Assembly: GCF_002504165.1 (NCBI RefSeq)
Contig: NZ_CP021407.1
Location: forward strand, 48,509 to 112,508
Reading direction: 5' to 3'
Length of the DNA: 64,000 bases
Origin: Pacificitalea manganoxidans
GTDB taxonomy: Bacteria > Pseudomonadota > Alphaproteobacteria > Rhodobacterales > Rhodobacteraceae
Positions 34,887-43,200 of the stretch are shown here, one piece after another. The notes beneath the pieces are model-generated. The model did not search any database and was not told the origin of the DNA. It saw nothing but the letters and a program-made list of their open reading frames with translations. The first letter of the stretch is position 1; every line of letters begins with the position of its first letter. The position numbers and the translations under genes were made by a program.

Positions 34887-35441
34887 ATGGAGCGCCTTGC
34901 CGGCACCATTGAAACCGCGATCCGGGCGCTTTTGCGCCCGGTCGTCTTTCTGGCGGTCGCCGCGCTGGTGGTGGTCATCACCGCGCAGATCGTATTCCGC
35001 ACCGCCTTCACCGCCCTTGGCTGGACCGAAGAGGTCGCGCGCTACCTGCTGGTGTGGCTGACCTTCCTCGGCGCCGTGCTGGCGCTGGCCGAAAGCCGCC
35101 ATATCGCCGTCACCGTGCTGACCGACCGGCTGTCGCCTAAAAACGCCCGCCGTGTCGCCCGGATCAGCCAACTGGCCGCCTGCGCCTTTTTCGTTGCGCT
35201 GGCCATCGTCGCATGGCGCTACATGCAATTGCAGAGCTTCCAGAAATCCGCGTCGCTGCGGGTGCCGATGCTCTATATCTATTCCGTGATCCCCGCCTGC
35301 TCCACCATCATGGCGCTGCTGAGCCTGCTGCGTGCGATCACCGGGCGCGACATTCACGGCCCCGCCGCGCCGGATGTCCCCCTGCCCACGCCCGACACGC
35401 CCGCCCCCGATACCCTCCCAGTGACCGAGGACCGCCCGTGA
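34887..35441 (+). CDS. dctQ: TRAP transporter small permease subunit DctQ
   Basis: This is a 184-residue four-TM protein with the DctQ core (FRTAFTALGWTEEVARYLLVWLTFLGAVLALAESRHIAV). A Pro-rich cytoplasmic tail (about residues 155-184) is an addition to the usual length. It starts 1 bp after the dctP stop and overlaps dctM. Confidence 0.92.
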   Translation: MERLAGTIETAIRALLRPVVFLAVAALVVVITAQIVFRTAFTALGWTEEVARYLLVWLTFLGAVLALAESRHIAVTVLTDRLSPKNARRVARISQLAACAFFVALAIVAWRYMQLQSFQKSASLRVPMLYIYSVIPACSTIMALLSLLRAITGRDIHGPAAPDVPLPTPDTPAPDTLPVTEDRP

Positions 35442-36685
35442 GCCTGATACTGTTCGGCATCTTCCTTGTGCTCATGCTGGCCGGCGCCCCCATCGCCGTG
35501 GCCATCGGCGCAGGCACGCTCACCGCGATCTGGGGCAGCGGCACGCCGCTTCTGGTCGTGCCGCAACAGATGTTCGCGGGCATCGACAGCTTCGCGCTGG
35601 TCGCGGTGCCGATGTTCATCCTTGCGGGCGATATCATGGCCGCGGGCAAGATCAGCGAAAAGCTCGTGGCGCTGGCCGATGCCATGGTCGGGATGCTGCG
35701 CGGCGGGTTGTCGGTGGTGTCGATCCTTGCGGCGATGTTTTTTGCCGCGATCTCCGGCTCTGGCGCGGCGACCACCGCCGCCGTCAGCGCGACGCTCGTG
35801 CCATCGCTGCGGCAGAAAGGCTACGAGCCTGCCTCCGCCGCCAGCCTGATCGCCGCGGGCGGCACCATCGGCGTGGTCATTCCGCCTTCGGTTCCGATGA
35901 TCCTTTACGCCGTGATCGCGCAGGAATCCGTGGCAAAGCTCTTTATTTCCGGCATTCTGCCCGGCCTCGCCATGGGCGGCGGTTTGGTCGCAATCGCGCT
36001 TTACCAAGGCTACGCCCGCTCCTATCCCAAAGGCGCGCCGCTGTCTCTGCGCACCATTGGCCGCAGCTTCGTCTCCGCGTTCTGGGGCCTGATGACGCCG
36101 GTGCTGATCTTGGGCGGGATCTTCTCGGGGCTGTTCACGCCCAGCGAGGCGGCGGTGATCGCGGTCGATTATGCGATCTTCGTGTCGCTGTTCATCTATC
36201 GCGACCTGTCCCTGCGCGATATCTACCGGCTGGCCATCCGCGCCGGGATGACGACGGCGATCATCATGTTCGTCATCGCCACCTCCGCCGCACTTAGCTG
36301 GGCGCTGTCGAACTGGAAAGTGCCCGCCGCCATCGCCGATGCCGTGCTGTCGCTATCGTCCGAGACATGGATCGTGCTGGCGCTGGTGCTGGTCATCATC
36401 CTGTTGACCGGCGTGTTCCTCGAGACGGCCTCCGCGCTTATCATCCTGACGCCGATCCTGCTGCCGTTGGTGACGCAACTGGGCGTCGATCCGGTGCATT
36501 TCGGCATCGTGATGGTGGTGGGCCTGTCGATTGGGATGGTGACGCCGCCAGTGGCGATCAACCTCTATGTCGCGTCCTCGGTCACGGGCATCGGGCTGGA
36601 GCGGATCGCCCGCGCGGTGATCCCCTATCTGATCACCCTGATCGTGGTGCTGATCGGCGTGACTTACCTGCCGCTATTGATGTGA
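35438..36685 (+). CDS. dctM: TRAP transporter large permease subunit DctM
   Basis: This is a 415-residue permease with 12 predicted hydrophobic segments and DctM motifs (MFFAAISGSGAATTAAVSATLVPSL, then GGTIGVVIPPSVPMILYAV). GTG 35438 is chosen because it overlaps the dctQ stop by four bases; a longer upstream frame is a shadow of dctQ. No enzyme gene follows, so the substrate cannot be inferred from the operon. Confidence 0.93.
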   Translation: MSLILFGIFLVLMLAGAPIAVAIGAGTLTAIWGSGTPLLVVPQQMFAGIDSFALVAVPMFILAGDIMAAGKISEKLVALADAMVGMLRGGLSVVSILAAMFFAAISGSGAATTAAVSATLVPSLRQKGYEPASAASLIAAGGTIGVVIPPSVPMILYAVIAQESVAKLFISGILPGLAMGGGLVAIALYQGYARSYPKGAPLSLRTIGRSFVSAFWGLMTPVLILGGIFSGLFTPSEAAVIAVDYAIFVSLFIYRDLSLRDIYRLAIRAGMTTAIIMFVIATSAALSWALSNWKVPAAIADAVLSLSSETWIVLALVLVIILLTGVFLETASALIILTPILLPLVTQLGVDPVHFGIVMVVGLSIGMVTPPVAINLYVASSVTGIGLERIARAVIPYLITLIVVLIGVTYLPLLM

Positions 36686-36692
36686 CCCGCAG

Positions 36693-36729
36693 GCCCCCGG
36701 AGCGCGCCGCTGAGCGCCACTCCGGGGGC
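36693..36729 (+). terminator. Terminator after TRAP operon 2
   Basis: GCCCCCGGA (36693-36701) pairs with TCCGGGGGC (36721-36729) over 9 bp, with a 19-nt loop that contains a smaller GC stem. It lies 8 bp after the dctM stop. Confidence 0.6.
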
Positions 36730-36862
36730 GGCACGGACGGGATGCGCGCGCCGCGCATCAACGCCGTGAGCGGGGCGCACGGCGAATGCAATCAAAAATT
36801 GCATAATCTAAGCAGATGCCCGCAAAGGTTGCGCGGAGCACTTGGGTTGTGGAACGCGGGGG

Positions 36863-36886
36863 GGGGGTTTCGCATGCGAAACCCCC
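36863..36886. repeat. parS-like palindrome, copy 1
   Basis: A perfect 24-bp palindrome with core GGTTTCGCATGCGAAACC lies 8 bp beyond the parB stop. The same 18-bp core recurs at 39483-39500 upstream of parA. This flanking layout fits a centromere bound by the ParB encoded between them. The left arm lies in a run of ten G. Confidence 0.75.
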
Positions 36887-36893
36887 TGCCCTA

Positions 36894-37973
36894 TCACCCG
36901 TTCTCAACAATCCGCTTCAGATCCATGATGAATGCCTGAACGATCAGCGGGCTTGTGCCTTTGGGCAGGCGGATCATCGGACCCTGCTCATCCTCATCGG
37001 CCCAGACATTAACCGCGTCATCGATCCGAACCACCACAGGCGCGGGCTTCTCGGCCTTGGGGCGGCCACCACGGCGGGGGTCCGTCGGCCCGGCCTCGAT
37101 CTCCTTCAGCACATTCTCCAGCGCTTCCCATTCGGCCTCCGCATCCGTGCGCTCAGCGGCGGCCAGAACATCGCGCAAGGCCCCTGCCCCGCCGCTGCGT
37201 AGCGCCTGCGCGATCCGCAATCCGCGCCGCTCGTTCAGCGCCTTGGGGAATGCGATCAGATCGCCCAGCTCCTCGAAGATCAGGGCAAAGCCGCGGACCT
37301 TCGAGCGTTTCGCCTTGGACGCGCTTGCGAACAGGCGCTCGATCGCATCCTCGGTGTCGGCAAAGCCATCGGTCTGCGCAGCCAGAACCGCTACGCGCCC
37401 GCGCTCGAAATGGCTGAGCCCGGAGCGGATTTCGTTTTCCTCAACCATCGCGACAAAGGCCTCGCCCATCGTCGCGGGCGCAGTCAGCACCGCACGGATC
37501 GTGGCGAACCGGGCCTCCCCCGTCATCGCCAGCAAGGCCCGCACTGCAAGCAGACGGCGATAACCCGAAATTAATCCGTAGCGTTGATCCCCCTTTGGCG
37601 TGGGCAGCGCGTAAACCTCGATCGGCAGGCGCAGGCCGTGTTCGGAAATCGAATGGCGCAGTTCGGCCATTTCCTCATCATCCAGCGCGATGCGGTCGCG
37701 CATCATGTCGTCTGCGTCGATCTCGGCCAGCGGCAGGTCGAGCATCACCAGACCCTTGTCCCGCGCCGCGCGCAGCGCTTCGGCGTCGGAGCGGTCCCGG
37801 GCCTGCGCCTCCCGCGCCTCGGAGGTTTGCACATGGCCCGCGCGGGCACTGTCAGCGGCAACCTGCGCGATGGGCGCAAGCGCGCCGCGGTCGCGGGTTT
37901 CGCTGCGATACTCGGCCTCGATGCGGCTCAGGTCATCGGTGCTCGGGGCTTCCAGACGTTTGCGTTTAGCCAT
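36894..37973 (-). CDS. parB: ParB-family partition protein
   Basis: This 359-residue centromere-binding protein has the ParB N-terminal nuclease-like domain at about residues 75-170 (LPLAEIDADDMMRDRI, then LRLPIEVYALP, then YGLISGYRRLLAVRAL) and an HTH region after VEENEIRSGLSHFERGRVAVLA. A lysine-rich N-terminus (MAKRKRLEAPS) and C-terminal residues 300-359 complete it. ATG 37973 overlaps the parA stop by 8 bases. It probably binds the palindromes flanking the operon. Confidence 0.9.
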   Translation of the reverse strand: MAKRKRLEAPSTDDLSRIEAEYRSETRDRGALAPIAQVAADSARAGHVQTSEAREAQARDRSDAEALRAARDKGLVMLDLPLAEIDADDMMRDRIALDDEEMAELRHSISEHGLRLPIEVYALPTPKGDQRYGLISGYRRLLAVRALLAMTGEARFATIRAVLTAPATMGEAFVAMVEENEIRSGLSHFERGRVAVLAAQTDGFADTEDAIERLFASASKAKRSKVRGFALIFEELGDLIAFPKALNERRGLRIAQALRSGGAGALRDVLAAAERTDAEAEWEALENVLKEIEAGPTDPRRGGRPKAEKPAPVVVRIDDAVNVWADEDEQGPMIRLPKGTSPLIVQAFIMDLKRIVENG

Positions 37974-39408
37974 TGGTGCGGTCCTCCGTCGGGGTATCCT
38001 GCGTGGTCTGTGTCGGGTCCGTGGCCTCGGCCTCGGCATTCGCCATCTGCTGATCGCGCCACCATGTGCCCAGCAGAACCTCCTTCACCTCGGCCCATGT
38101 CCGATCAAAGGTCTCCCGCCCCCGGACATAGGTGTCGCGGTTATACTCGCGGTAATCGGCCTCGTAGATGCCGTTCACCTGCTCGCCCGCCTGCCCGACC
38201 ATGGCGGTGAATTCCTGCCGGTAGGTGGTCATGAAATCGCCGAAATAGGCTTGGATCACATTGGCGAGGTCGGTCTGCTGGTTCGCATCGAAACGGGTCA
38301 CCAGCGCGCGCACCGCATCCCATTCAAACCGCATCTCCGGCAGGCCATCGCGGCGGCGCGCGGCGTTTTCGCCGTCCTCGATACTGGCGAAGGTGGAATA
38401 GAGCATGTCGAAGAAGCGGCCCGTGGAGTCGAACTCCAGAAACGACGCGCCCAGAGGCACCAGCAGGATATCCGCCGCGGCCAGCGCATTGATGGTCAGA
38501 TAGCCAAGCGCGGGCGGCGTATCCAGCAGAACGATGTCATATTCGTTGAGCAGGTTCTCATCCTCCAGGCAGGAGGTGAGCGCATCCCAGAGCGGCCAGC
38601 TGCGCAGCTGCATCCGCCAGACCGGCACTTGAAATTCGGCCCAGTAGAGATTGAGCTGCGCGCCGATCAGATCGATATTCGGCCAGTGGGTCGGCTGGAT
38701 GATGTCGCGCGCCGAAACCTGCCGCGCCTCGGACAGCGTCTCGTCAAAGGGCAGGGGGCTTAGCCCCTCGGCCTCGCGCACCCGGTTTTCGGCCTCGACA
38801 TGCTGGGCGTAATCCTTGGCCAGCAGCGGGAAGGCGGTCTGCCATTCGTCCGACACCTGCCCGCCCATGATGGAGGTCATCGACCCCTGACTGTCGAGAT
38901 CGATCACCAACACGCGGTAGCCGTCGAGCGCGGCGGACATCGCCAGATGCGCGGCGGTCGAGGTTTTGCCCACGCCGCCTTTGAAGTTCGCGACGGCGAT
39001 GACCTTGGCGGGCAGGCCTTCGGGCCGCCAGGGGCGGTATTCGCGGGACGCCACGCCCTCGGCTGCGAAGTGGTCGCGCAGGCGCAGGACGTCTTCGAGG
39101 GTGAACCACTTCGAATTGCCCTCGCCGGTGCCCTGCGGCAGATCGGGATGCGCCTTCAGCACCCGGCGGAAATGGGCGGGGGCGACGGGGATCAGGTAGC
39201 GGCAGACCTCCCATGTCGAAAACCGGCGCAGACGTTTGCGCCCGTCGGGGGCATAGCCGCGCCGGGCCAGATCATCGCGCCCCTTTGCAGCGAATGCGGC
39301 GGCTTTCGCAAAGCGGGCGGTGTCGATAGGCTGGGACAGACCCGCCGCGGCCTTGGCCGGATCAATGTTGAAATACGGGGGTTGGTCAGTTTTGCTCGAT
39401 GATGTCAT
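37966..39408 (-). CDS. parA: ParA-family partition ATPase
   Basis: This 480-residue type Ia ParA has an N-terminal HTH/winged region (about residues 60-115, RRFSTWEVCRYL). The deviant Walker A KGGVGKTS is at 143-150, with VIDLDSQGSMTS and VLLDTPPALGYL (Walker B) further on. Such ParAs both move the plasmid and repress their own operon. ATG 39408 (MTSSSKTDQ) is chosen for its GAGG site; an open extension to 39462 has none. It is divergent from the replication initiator across the probable origin. Confidence 0.92.
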   Translation of the reverse strand: MTSSSKTDQPPYFNIDPAKAAAGLSQPIDTARFAKAAAFAAKGRDDLARRGYAPDGRKRLRRFSTWEVCRYLIPVAPAHFRRVLKAHPDLPQGTGEGNSKWFTLEDVLRLRDHFAAEGVASREYRPWRPEGLPAKVIAVANFKGGVGKTSTAAHLAMSAALDGYRVLVIDLDSQGSMTSIMGGQVSDEWQTAFPLLAKDYAQHVEAENRVREAEGLSPLPFDETLSEARQVSARDIIQPTHWPNIDLIGAQLNLYWAEFQVPVWRMQLRSWPLWDALTSCLEDENLLNEYDIVLLDTPPALGYLTINALAAADILLVPLGASFLEFDSTGRFFDMLYSTFASIEDGENAARRRDGLPEMRFEWDAVRALVTRFDANQQTDLANVIQAYFGDFMTTYRQEFTAMVGQAGEQVNGIYEADYREYNRDTYVRGRETFDRTWAEVKEVLLGTWWRDQQMANAEAEATDPTQTTQDTPTEDRTNG

Positions 39409-39482
39409 GTCGCCTCGATGATGTTCGCGTCTCTCGCGGATTTTTGCGAAACTATCGCACATGGACGGGCGTTAGTGAATCA

Positions 39483-39500
39483 GGTTTCGCATGCGAAACC
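39483..39500. repeat. parS-like palindrome, copy 2
   Basis: GGTTTCGCATGCGAAACC is a perfect 18-bp palindrome identical to the core of 36863-36886. It lies 75 bp upstream of the chosen parA start, where ParB binding could also affect parAB expression. Confidence 0.75.
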
Positions 39501-39629
39501 CTAAAACGGCTCTAATCAACCGATCTGATAGAAAATCATCGTCAGAAAGATTGTAGATTCTTTAGGATATTTAGAGTCTTTGCCCTCAGAAAACGCCGTC
39601 GATTCAAAGCACTATGCGCCGATAGGTCT

Positions 39630-39889
39630 CCGGATACAGGATGAAGGGCACCCCGCTGCGGGATCGTGGGTGCCCGGATACGGGGGCAGGGGTGCCGATT
39701 CGCAGGGTTTCGCGCACCCGAGTCCGGGTTCGGCTTGATTAGAGCCTGTTTTGACTCTCCATGACCTGTTTACGGCCTGTGCAGGCCGGATGATGCGACC
39801 GGGCGATCCCGTATCCGGGTTCCTGAACATCGGGCATTTCGCCAGAGGCACCCGTTTGCGGGGGCGGGGATTACGGATGAAAGGCACCC
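39630..39889. repeat. Iteron-like repeats with GGGTGCC core
   Basis: The core is at 39668-39674 and 39690-39696 (plus) and at 39647-39653, 39847-39853 and 39883-39889 (minus). The minus copies ending at 39653 and 39889 share GGGTGCC(C/T)TTCATCC and a following ATCC block. CCCGGATACGGG (39673-39684) and CCCGTATCCGGG (39808-39819) add a second related motif. They are irregularly spaced, unlike classic tandem iterons. Confidence 0.55.
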
Positions 39890-39989
39890 ATCGGGGACTT
39901 GTCACAAGGTTCCTGCGCGGTCATCATACCGCCACCCGAGTCACCCGTGAGAGGCGACCGGCACGAGGCAAGATGGTGAGGACGTGGCG

Positions 39990-41192
39990 ATGCCGCGAGC
40001 GGGCGAGGCAGCGATGCAGGACATTCCGACCGAGAAGCTGAGCGGAGCGCTGCGCCGTGGCTCAGTCAAAAAGAACGTGGCCGCGATCCATGTATCGGGG
40101 AAGCTGACGCTGCTTCAGCGCAAATTGTCGAACGTGCTGCTGCTGAACGCCTATGACACGTTGAGCACCAAGCCCAAGCATGAGATCGACGCCCGCACCC
40201 TATGCCTGATGATCGGCTACAATTCGAACGACATGGAGACGCTGAAACAGTCCCTGCGCGGCTTGGCCGAGACGGTCGCCGAATGGGACATGCTCGATGA
40301 CAAGGGCCGGCAGGAATGGGGGGTTTCGTCGCTGTTGAGCTACGCCAAGCTAAAGGGCGGGATCTGCGAATATGCGTATTCCCCGGCGCTAGCGGAGAAG
40401 CTGCACGACCCGAAGGTCTTTGCGCTGATCAACCTGAACATCCAGCGGCGGTTCACCAGCGGACATGCGCTGGCGCTCTACGAGAACTGCTATCGTTTCG
40501 TGCGGACGGGCAGCACCGGGTGGTGGCCGCTTGATCTGTTCCGACGGCTGATGGGGGTTGATGGGTCGGCCTATTACGAAACGTTCAAGCATCTCAACGC
40601 CAAGGTCATCAAACCGGCGGTGGCAGAGGTGAACAAGACCTCGAACATCCTTGTCACGCCCGAGACGCGCAAGCGGGGCCGGGTGGTGAGCGAGATCCGG
40701 TTCCTGATCAAGGAGAACCCGCAACTGGCGATCCTCGACATCGACGACGGCGAAGGGCTGCGCAATGGGGCGGTCTACCGGCGGCTGCGGGATCTGGGCG
40801 TCAGCGACCGGCTGGCCAAGCAATGGCTGTCGCAGCATGGTGAAGAACAGGTCGCGGCCAAGATGGATTTCGTGGCGGGGCAGGGGGGGGTGAAAAGCCC
40901 GGTGGGCTATCTGACGGCGGCGCTGCGCGAGGGGTTCGGCGGGCCGGAGGACACCCCCGCGCCACCGCCGCTGAGCGGTCGCGCGGCGGATCTGGCGCGG
41001 GTGATGCGCCTTGTCGAGGCCCGGACCCCGACCCAGCGCGATGCCGACAAGCGGCTGTTTCTGCGGCAACTGACCGATCCGAACCACCGCGCGGATTTCG
41101 AACGGCATGGCTGGATGTCGGCGCTGAACACGCGCGCGATCAAGGCATTTTGGGAAGATCTGAACCCCGAAGCCTTTGCCGAGGCGGAGTGA
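39990..41192 (+). CDS. Plasmid replication initiator, Rep_3/RepB family
   Basis: This 400-residue initiator has two winged-helix domains (KLTLLQRKLSNVLLLNAYD, then ARTLCLMIGYNSNDMETLKQSLRGLAETVAEWDML; second domain from about residue 150 with ALYENCYRFVRTGSTGWWPLDLFRRLMGV). It belongs to the RepB-type replicases known from Rhodobacteraceae plasmids. ATG 39990 has GAGG 8 bp upstream; ATG 40014 (MQDIPTEK) is an alternative. It would bind the iteron-like repeats just upstream. Confidence 0.88.
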   Translation: MPRAGEAAMQDIPTEKLSGALRRGSVKKNVAAIHVSGKLTLLQRKLSNVLLLNAYDTLSTKPKHEIDARTLCLMIGYNSNDMETLKQSLRGLAETVAEWDMLDDKGRQEWGVSSLLSYAKLKGGICEYAYSPALAEKLHDPKVFALINLNIQRRFTSGHALALYENCYRFVRTGSTGWWPLDLFRRLMGVDGSAYYETFKHLNAKVIKPAVAEVNKTSNILVTPETRKRGRVVSEIRFLIKENPQLAILDIDDGEGLRNGAVYRRLRDLGVSDRLAKQWLSQHGEEQVAAKMDFVAGQGGVKSPVGYLTAALREGFGGPEDTPAPPPLSGRAADLARVMRLVEARTPTQRDADKRLFLRQLTDPNHRADFERHGWMSALNTRAIKAFWEDLNPEAFAEAE

Positions 41193-41195
41193 GCG

Positions 41196-41226
41196 GGCAG
41201 GGCGCGTGCAATCTGCGCGCCCTGCC
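41196..41226. terminator. Terminator between rep and livM
   Basis: GGCAGGGCGCG (41196-41206) and CGCGCCCTGCC (41216-41226) pair perfectly over 11 bp with a 9-nt loop, in the 42-bp gap between two convergent genes. Confidence 0.65.
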
Positions 41227-41234
41227 GCGACCGA

Positions 41235-42248
41235 TCAGAGCGGGCGTTTGAACCAGCGCGACAGCACGCCGATGATGCCTTCGCGGAAGAGCAGCACGCC
41301 CAGCACAAAGATCACGCCCTGCGTCACCGTCACCCATGCGCCGAAACTGGCCAGATAGTTCTGCATCGTGACGATCATCGCCCCGCCGAGCAGCGGCCCG
41401 AAAATCGTGCCCATCCCGCCGAGCAGGGTCATCAGCACGACCTCGCCCGACATGGACCAATGCACATCGGTGAGGGAGGCCAACTGAAATACCTGACTTT
41501 TCGTGGCGCCTGCCAGCCCGGCAAAGGTGGCCGACAGCACGAAGACGATCAGTTTGTAGCGGCTGACATTGTAGCCCAGCGAAATGGCGCGCGGCTCATT
41601 TTCGCGGATCGCCTTCAGCACCTGCCCAAAGGGCGAATGCACGATGCGGTAGAGAAACAGAATGCCGCCAAAGGTGATGGCGAGCACAAAGAAGTAGAGC
41701 GCGATGTTGTTTTCCAGCGAGATCAGCCCGAACAGCTTCCCGCGCGGCACGGATTGGATGCCGTCTTCGCCGCCGGTGAAGGGCAGTTGCAGCGCAAGGA
41801 AATAGACCATCTGCGCAAAGGCGAGCGTGACCATCGCGAAATAGATGCCCTGACGCCGGATCGATAGCGACCCGATCACCAGACCGAGGAACGCGGCGGC
41901 GGCGGTTCCGGCGAGGATCGACAGTTCAGGTGTGAGGCCCCAGACCTTGGCCGCGTGGGCAGCGACATAGCTGGCCCCGCCGAAATAGGCGGCATGGCCA
42001 AAGGAGAGCAGCCCCCCGAAGCCGAGCAACAGATTGAACGCGGCGGCAAAGAGCGCAAAGCACATCACCTTCATCGCGAAGATCGGATAGACCGCGAAGG
42101 GCAGCGCCACGAGGAACAGCAGCAGCACCGCAAAGATGATCTTATGCAGGCGCGGCATGCCGCCTTCGGTCGTGTGGCTGCGCGAGGGCCGGGGCGCGGT
42201 CGCGCGCGCATCGGTTTCGGTCGCGGGGGCGTGGGTTTCGGTGGTCAT
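41235..42248 (-). CDS. livM: ABC transporter permease LivM
   Basis: This is a 337-residue permease. The polar N-terminus (MTTETHAPATETDARATAP, about 30 residues) precedes the membrane core, which has the LivM pattern (AFNLLLGFGGLLSFGHAAYFGGASYVAAH, then AIRENEPRAISLGYNVSRYKLIVFVLSATFAGLAGA). ATG 42248 shares one base with the livH stop. It is the last gene of the second Liv operon (G-F-SBP-H-M). Confidence 0.93.
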   Translation of the reverse strand: MTTETHAPATETDARATAPRPSRSHTTEGGMPRLHKIIFAVLLLFLVALPFAVYPIFAMKVMCFALFAAAFNLLLGFGGLLSFGHAAYFGGASYVAAHAAKVWGLTPELSILAGTAAAAFLGLVIGSLSIRRQGIYFAMVTLAFAQMVYFLALQLPFTGGEDGIQSVPRGKLFGLISLENNIALYFFVLAITFGGILFLYRIVHSPFGQVLKAIRENEPRAISLGYNVSRYKLIVFVLSATFAGLAGATKSQVFQLASLTDVHWSMSGEVVLMTLLGGMGTIFGPLLGGAMIVTMQNYLASFGAWVTVTQGVIFVLGVLLFREGIIGVLSRWFKRPL

Positions 42249-43135
42249 CACGCGGCCTTTCCGAACAGCCCTTCGGGCTTGATGAGCAGGACGATCGCCA
42301 TGATGACAAAGATCACCACAGCCGATCCCTCGGGGTAGAAGACACGGGTCAGGCCCTCGACGATGCCAAGCATGTAGCCGGTCACGATTGCCCCCATGAT
42401 GGAGCCCATGCCCCCGATCACGACGACCGCAAAGACCACGATGATGAGGTCCGCGCCCATATTGGGATTGACCGAATAGATCGGCGCGGCCAGCACGCCC
42501 GCGAACCCGGCCAGCGCCACGCCGAACCCGTAGGTCAGGGTGATGAGCAGCGGCACGTTGATCCCGAATGCGCCGACAAGGGCGGGGTTTTCGGTGGCGG
42601 CACGCAGATAGGCGCCAAGGCGGGTTTTCTCGATCATGAACCATGTGCCGAAACACACCACGACAGAGGCCACGACGACCCATGCGCGGTAGTTCGGCAG
42701 GAACATGAAGCCAAGGTTCTGCCCACCCGACAGCGCGGCGGGGATCTGATAGGGCAGGCCGGAGATGCCGTAGTAATTGCGGAACAGGCCCTGAATGATC
42801 AGCGCCAAGCCAAAGGTCAGCAGCAACCCATAAAGGTGATCGAGCCGATAGAGCCGCGCCAGCATGGTGCGTTCCAGCAAGATGCCGAACCCGCCGACGA
42901 TCAGGGGCGCAAGGACAAGCGCGGGCCAGTAGCCGATGCCCAGATAGGTCAGCAGCATCCACGCGACGAAAGCCCCCGCCATATAGAGCGCGCCATGGGC
43001 GAAATTGATGATGTTGAGCAGGCCGAAGATCACCGCCAGCCCCAGCGACAGGATCGCATAGAAGGCGCCGTTGATGAGCCCCAGCAGAAGCTGTCCCATC
43101 AGGACCTGCGGGGGAATGCCCAGAAGCTCGAACAT
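42248..43135 (-). CDS. livH: ABC transporter permease LivH
   Basis: This is a 295-residue permease with the LivH signature (NGAFYAILSLGLAVIFGLLNIINFAHGALYMAGAFVAW, then RAATENPALVGAFGINVPLLITLTYGFGVALAGFAG). It follows the binding-protein gene after a GC stem-loop and precedes livM. Confidence 0.93.
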   Translation of the reverse strand: MFELLGIPPQVLMGQLLLGLINGAFYAILSLGLAVIFGLLNIINFAHGALYMAGAFVAWMLLTYLGIGYWPALVLAPLIVGGFGILLERTMLARLYRLDHLYGLLLTFGLALIIQGLFRNYYGISGLPYQIPAALSGGQNLGFMFLPNYRAWVVVASVVVCFGTWFMIEKTRLGAYLRAATENPALVGAFGINVPLLITLTYGFGVALAGFAGVLAAPIYSVNPNMGADLIIVVFAVVVIGGMGSIMGAIVTGYMLGIVEGLTRVFYPEGSAVVIFVIMAIVLLIKPEGLFGKAA

Positions 43136-43159
43136 TGGTGCTGCCTCACTGAAGAAGAT

Positions 43160-43190
43160 GCCGCCGCCCGGCAGGATTGCGGGCGGCGGC
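43160..43190 (-). terminator. Stem-loop between SBP gene and livH
   Basis: GCCGCCGCCCG (43160-43170) and CGGGCGGCGGC (43180-43190) pair perfectly over 11 bp, 10 bp after the binding-protein stop. Such stems between binding-protein and permease genes commonly protect or terminate part of the transcript, so that more binding protein is made. Confidence 0.6.
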
Positions 43191-43200
43191 GGGTTTCAAA

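Larger units (their letters stand above)
39409..39989. other. Probable plasmid origin region (oriV) between parA and rep
   Basis: This 581-bp non-coding gap starts with the parA promoter and the second parS-like palindrome. A distinctly A+T-rich stretch follows (39501-39600), a candidate unwinding element. Beyond it the seven-base motif GGGTGCC occurs five times in both orientations (39647, 39668, 39690, 39847, 39883). Two copies extend to a 22-bp similarity. I see no open gene in it. The layout of A+T-rich element plus iterons next to a Rep_3-type initiator is that of an iteron plasmid origin. Confidence 0.65.

Noticed and set aside
41235..42962. A possible 575-residue permease longer than LivM
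   Set aside because: The first part is an out-of-frame shadow of livH. LivM proper starts at ATG 42248, where the membrane pattern begins after a short polar tail.
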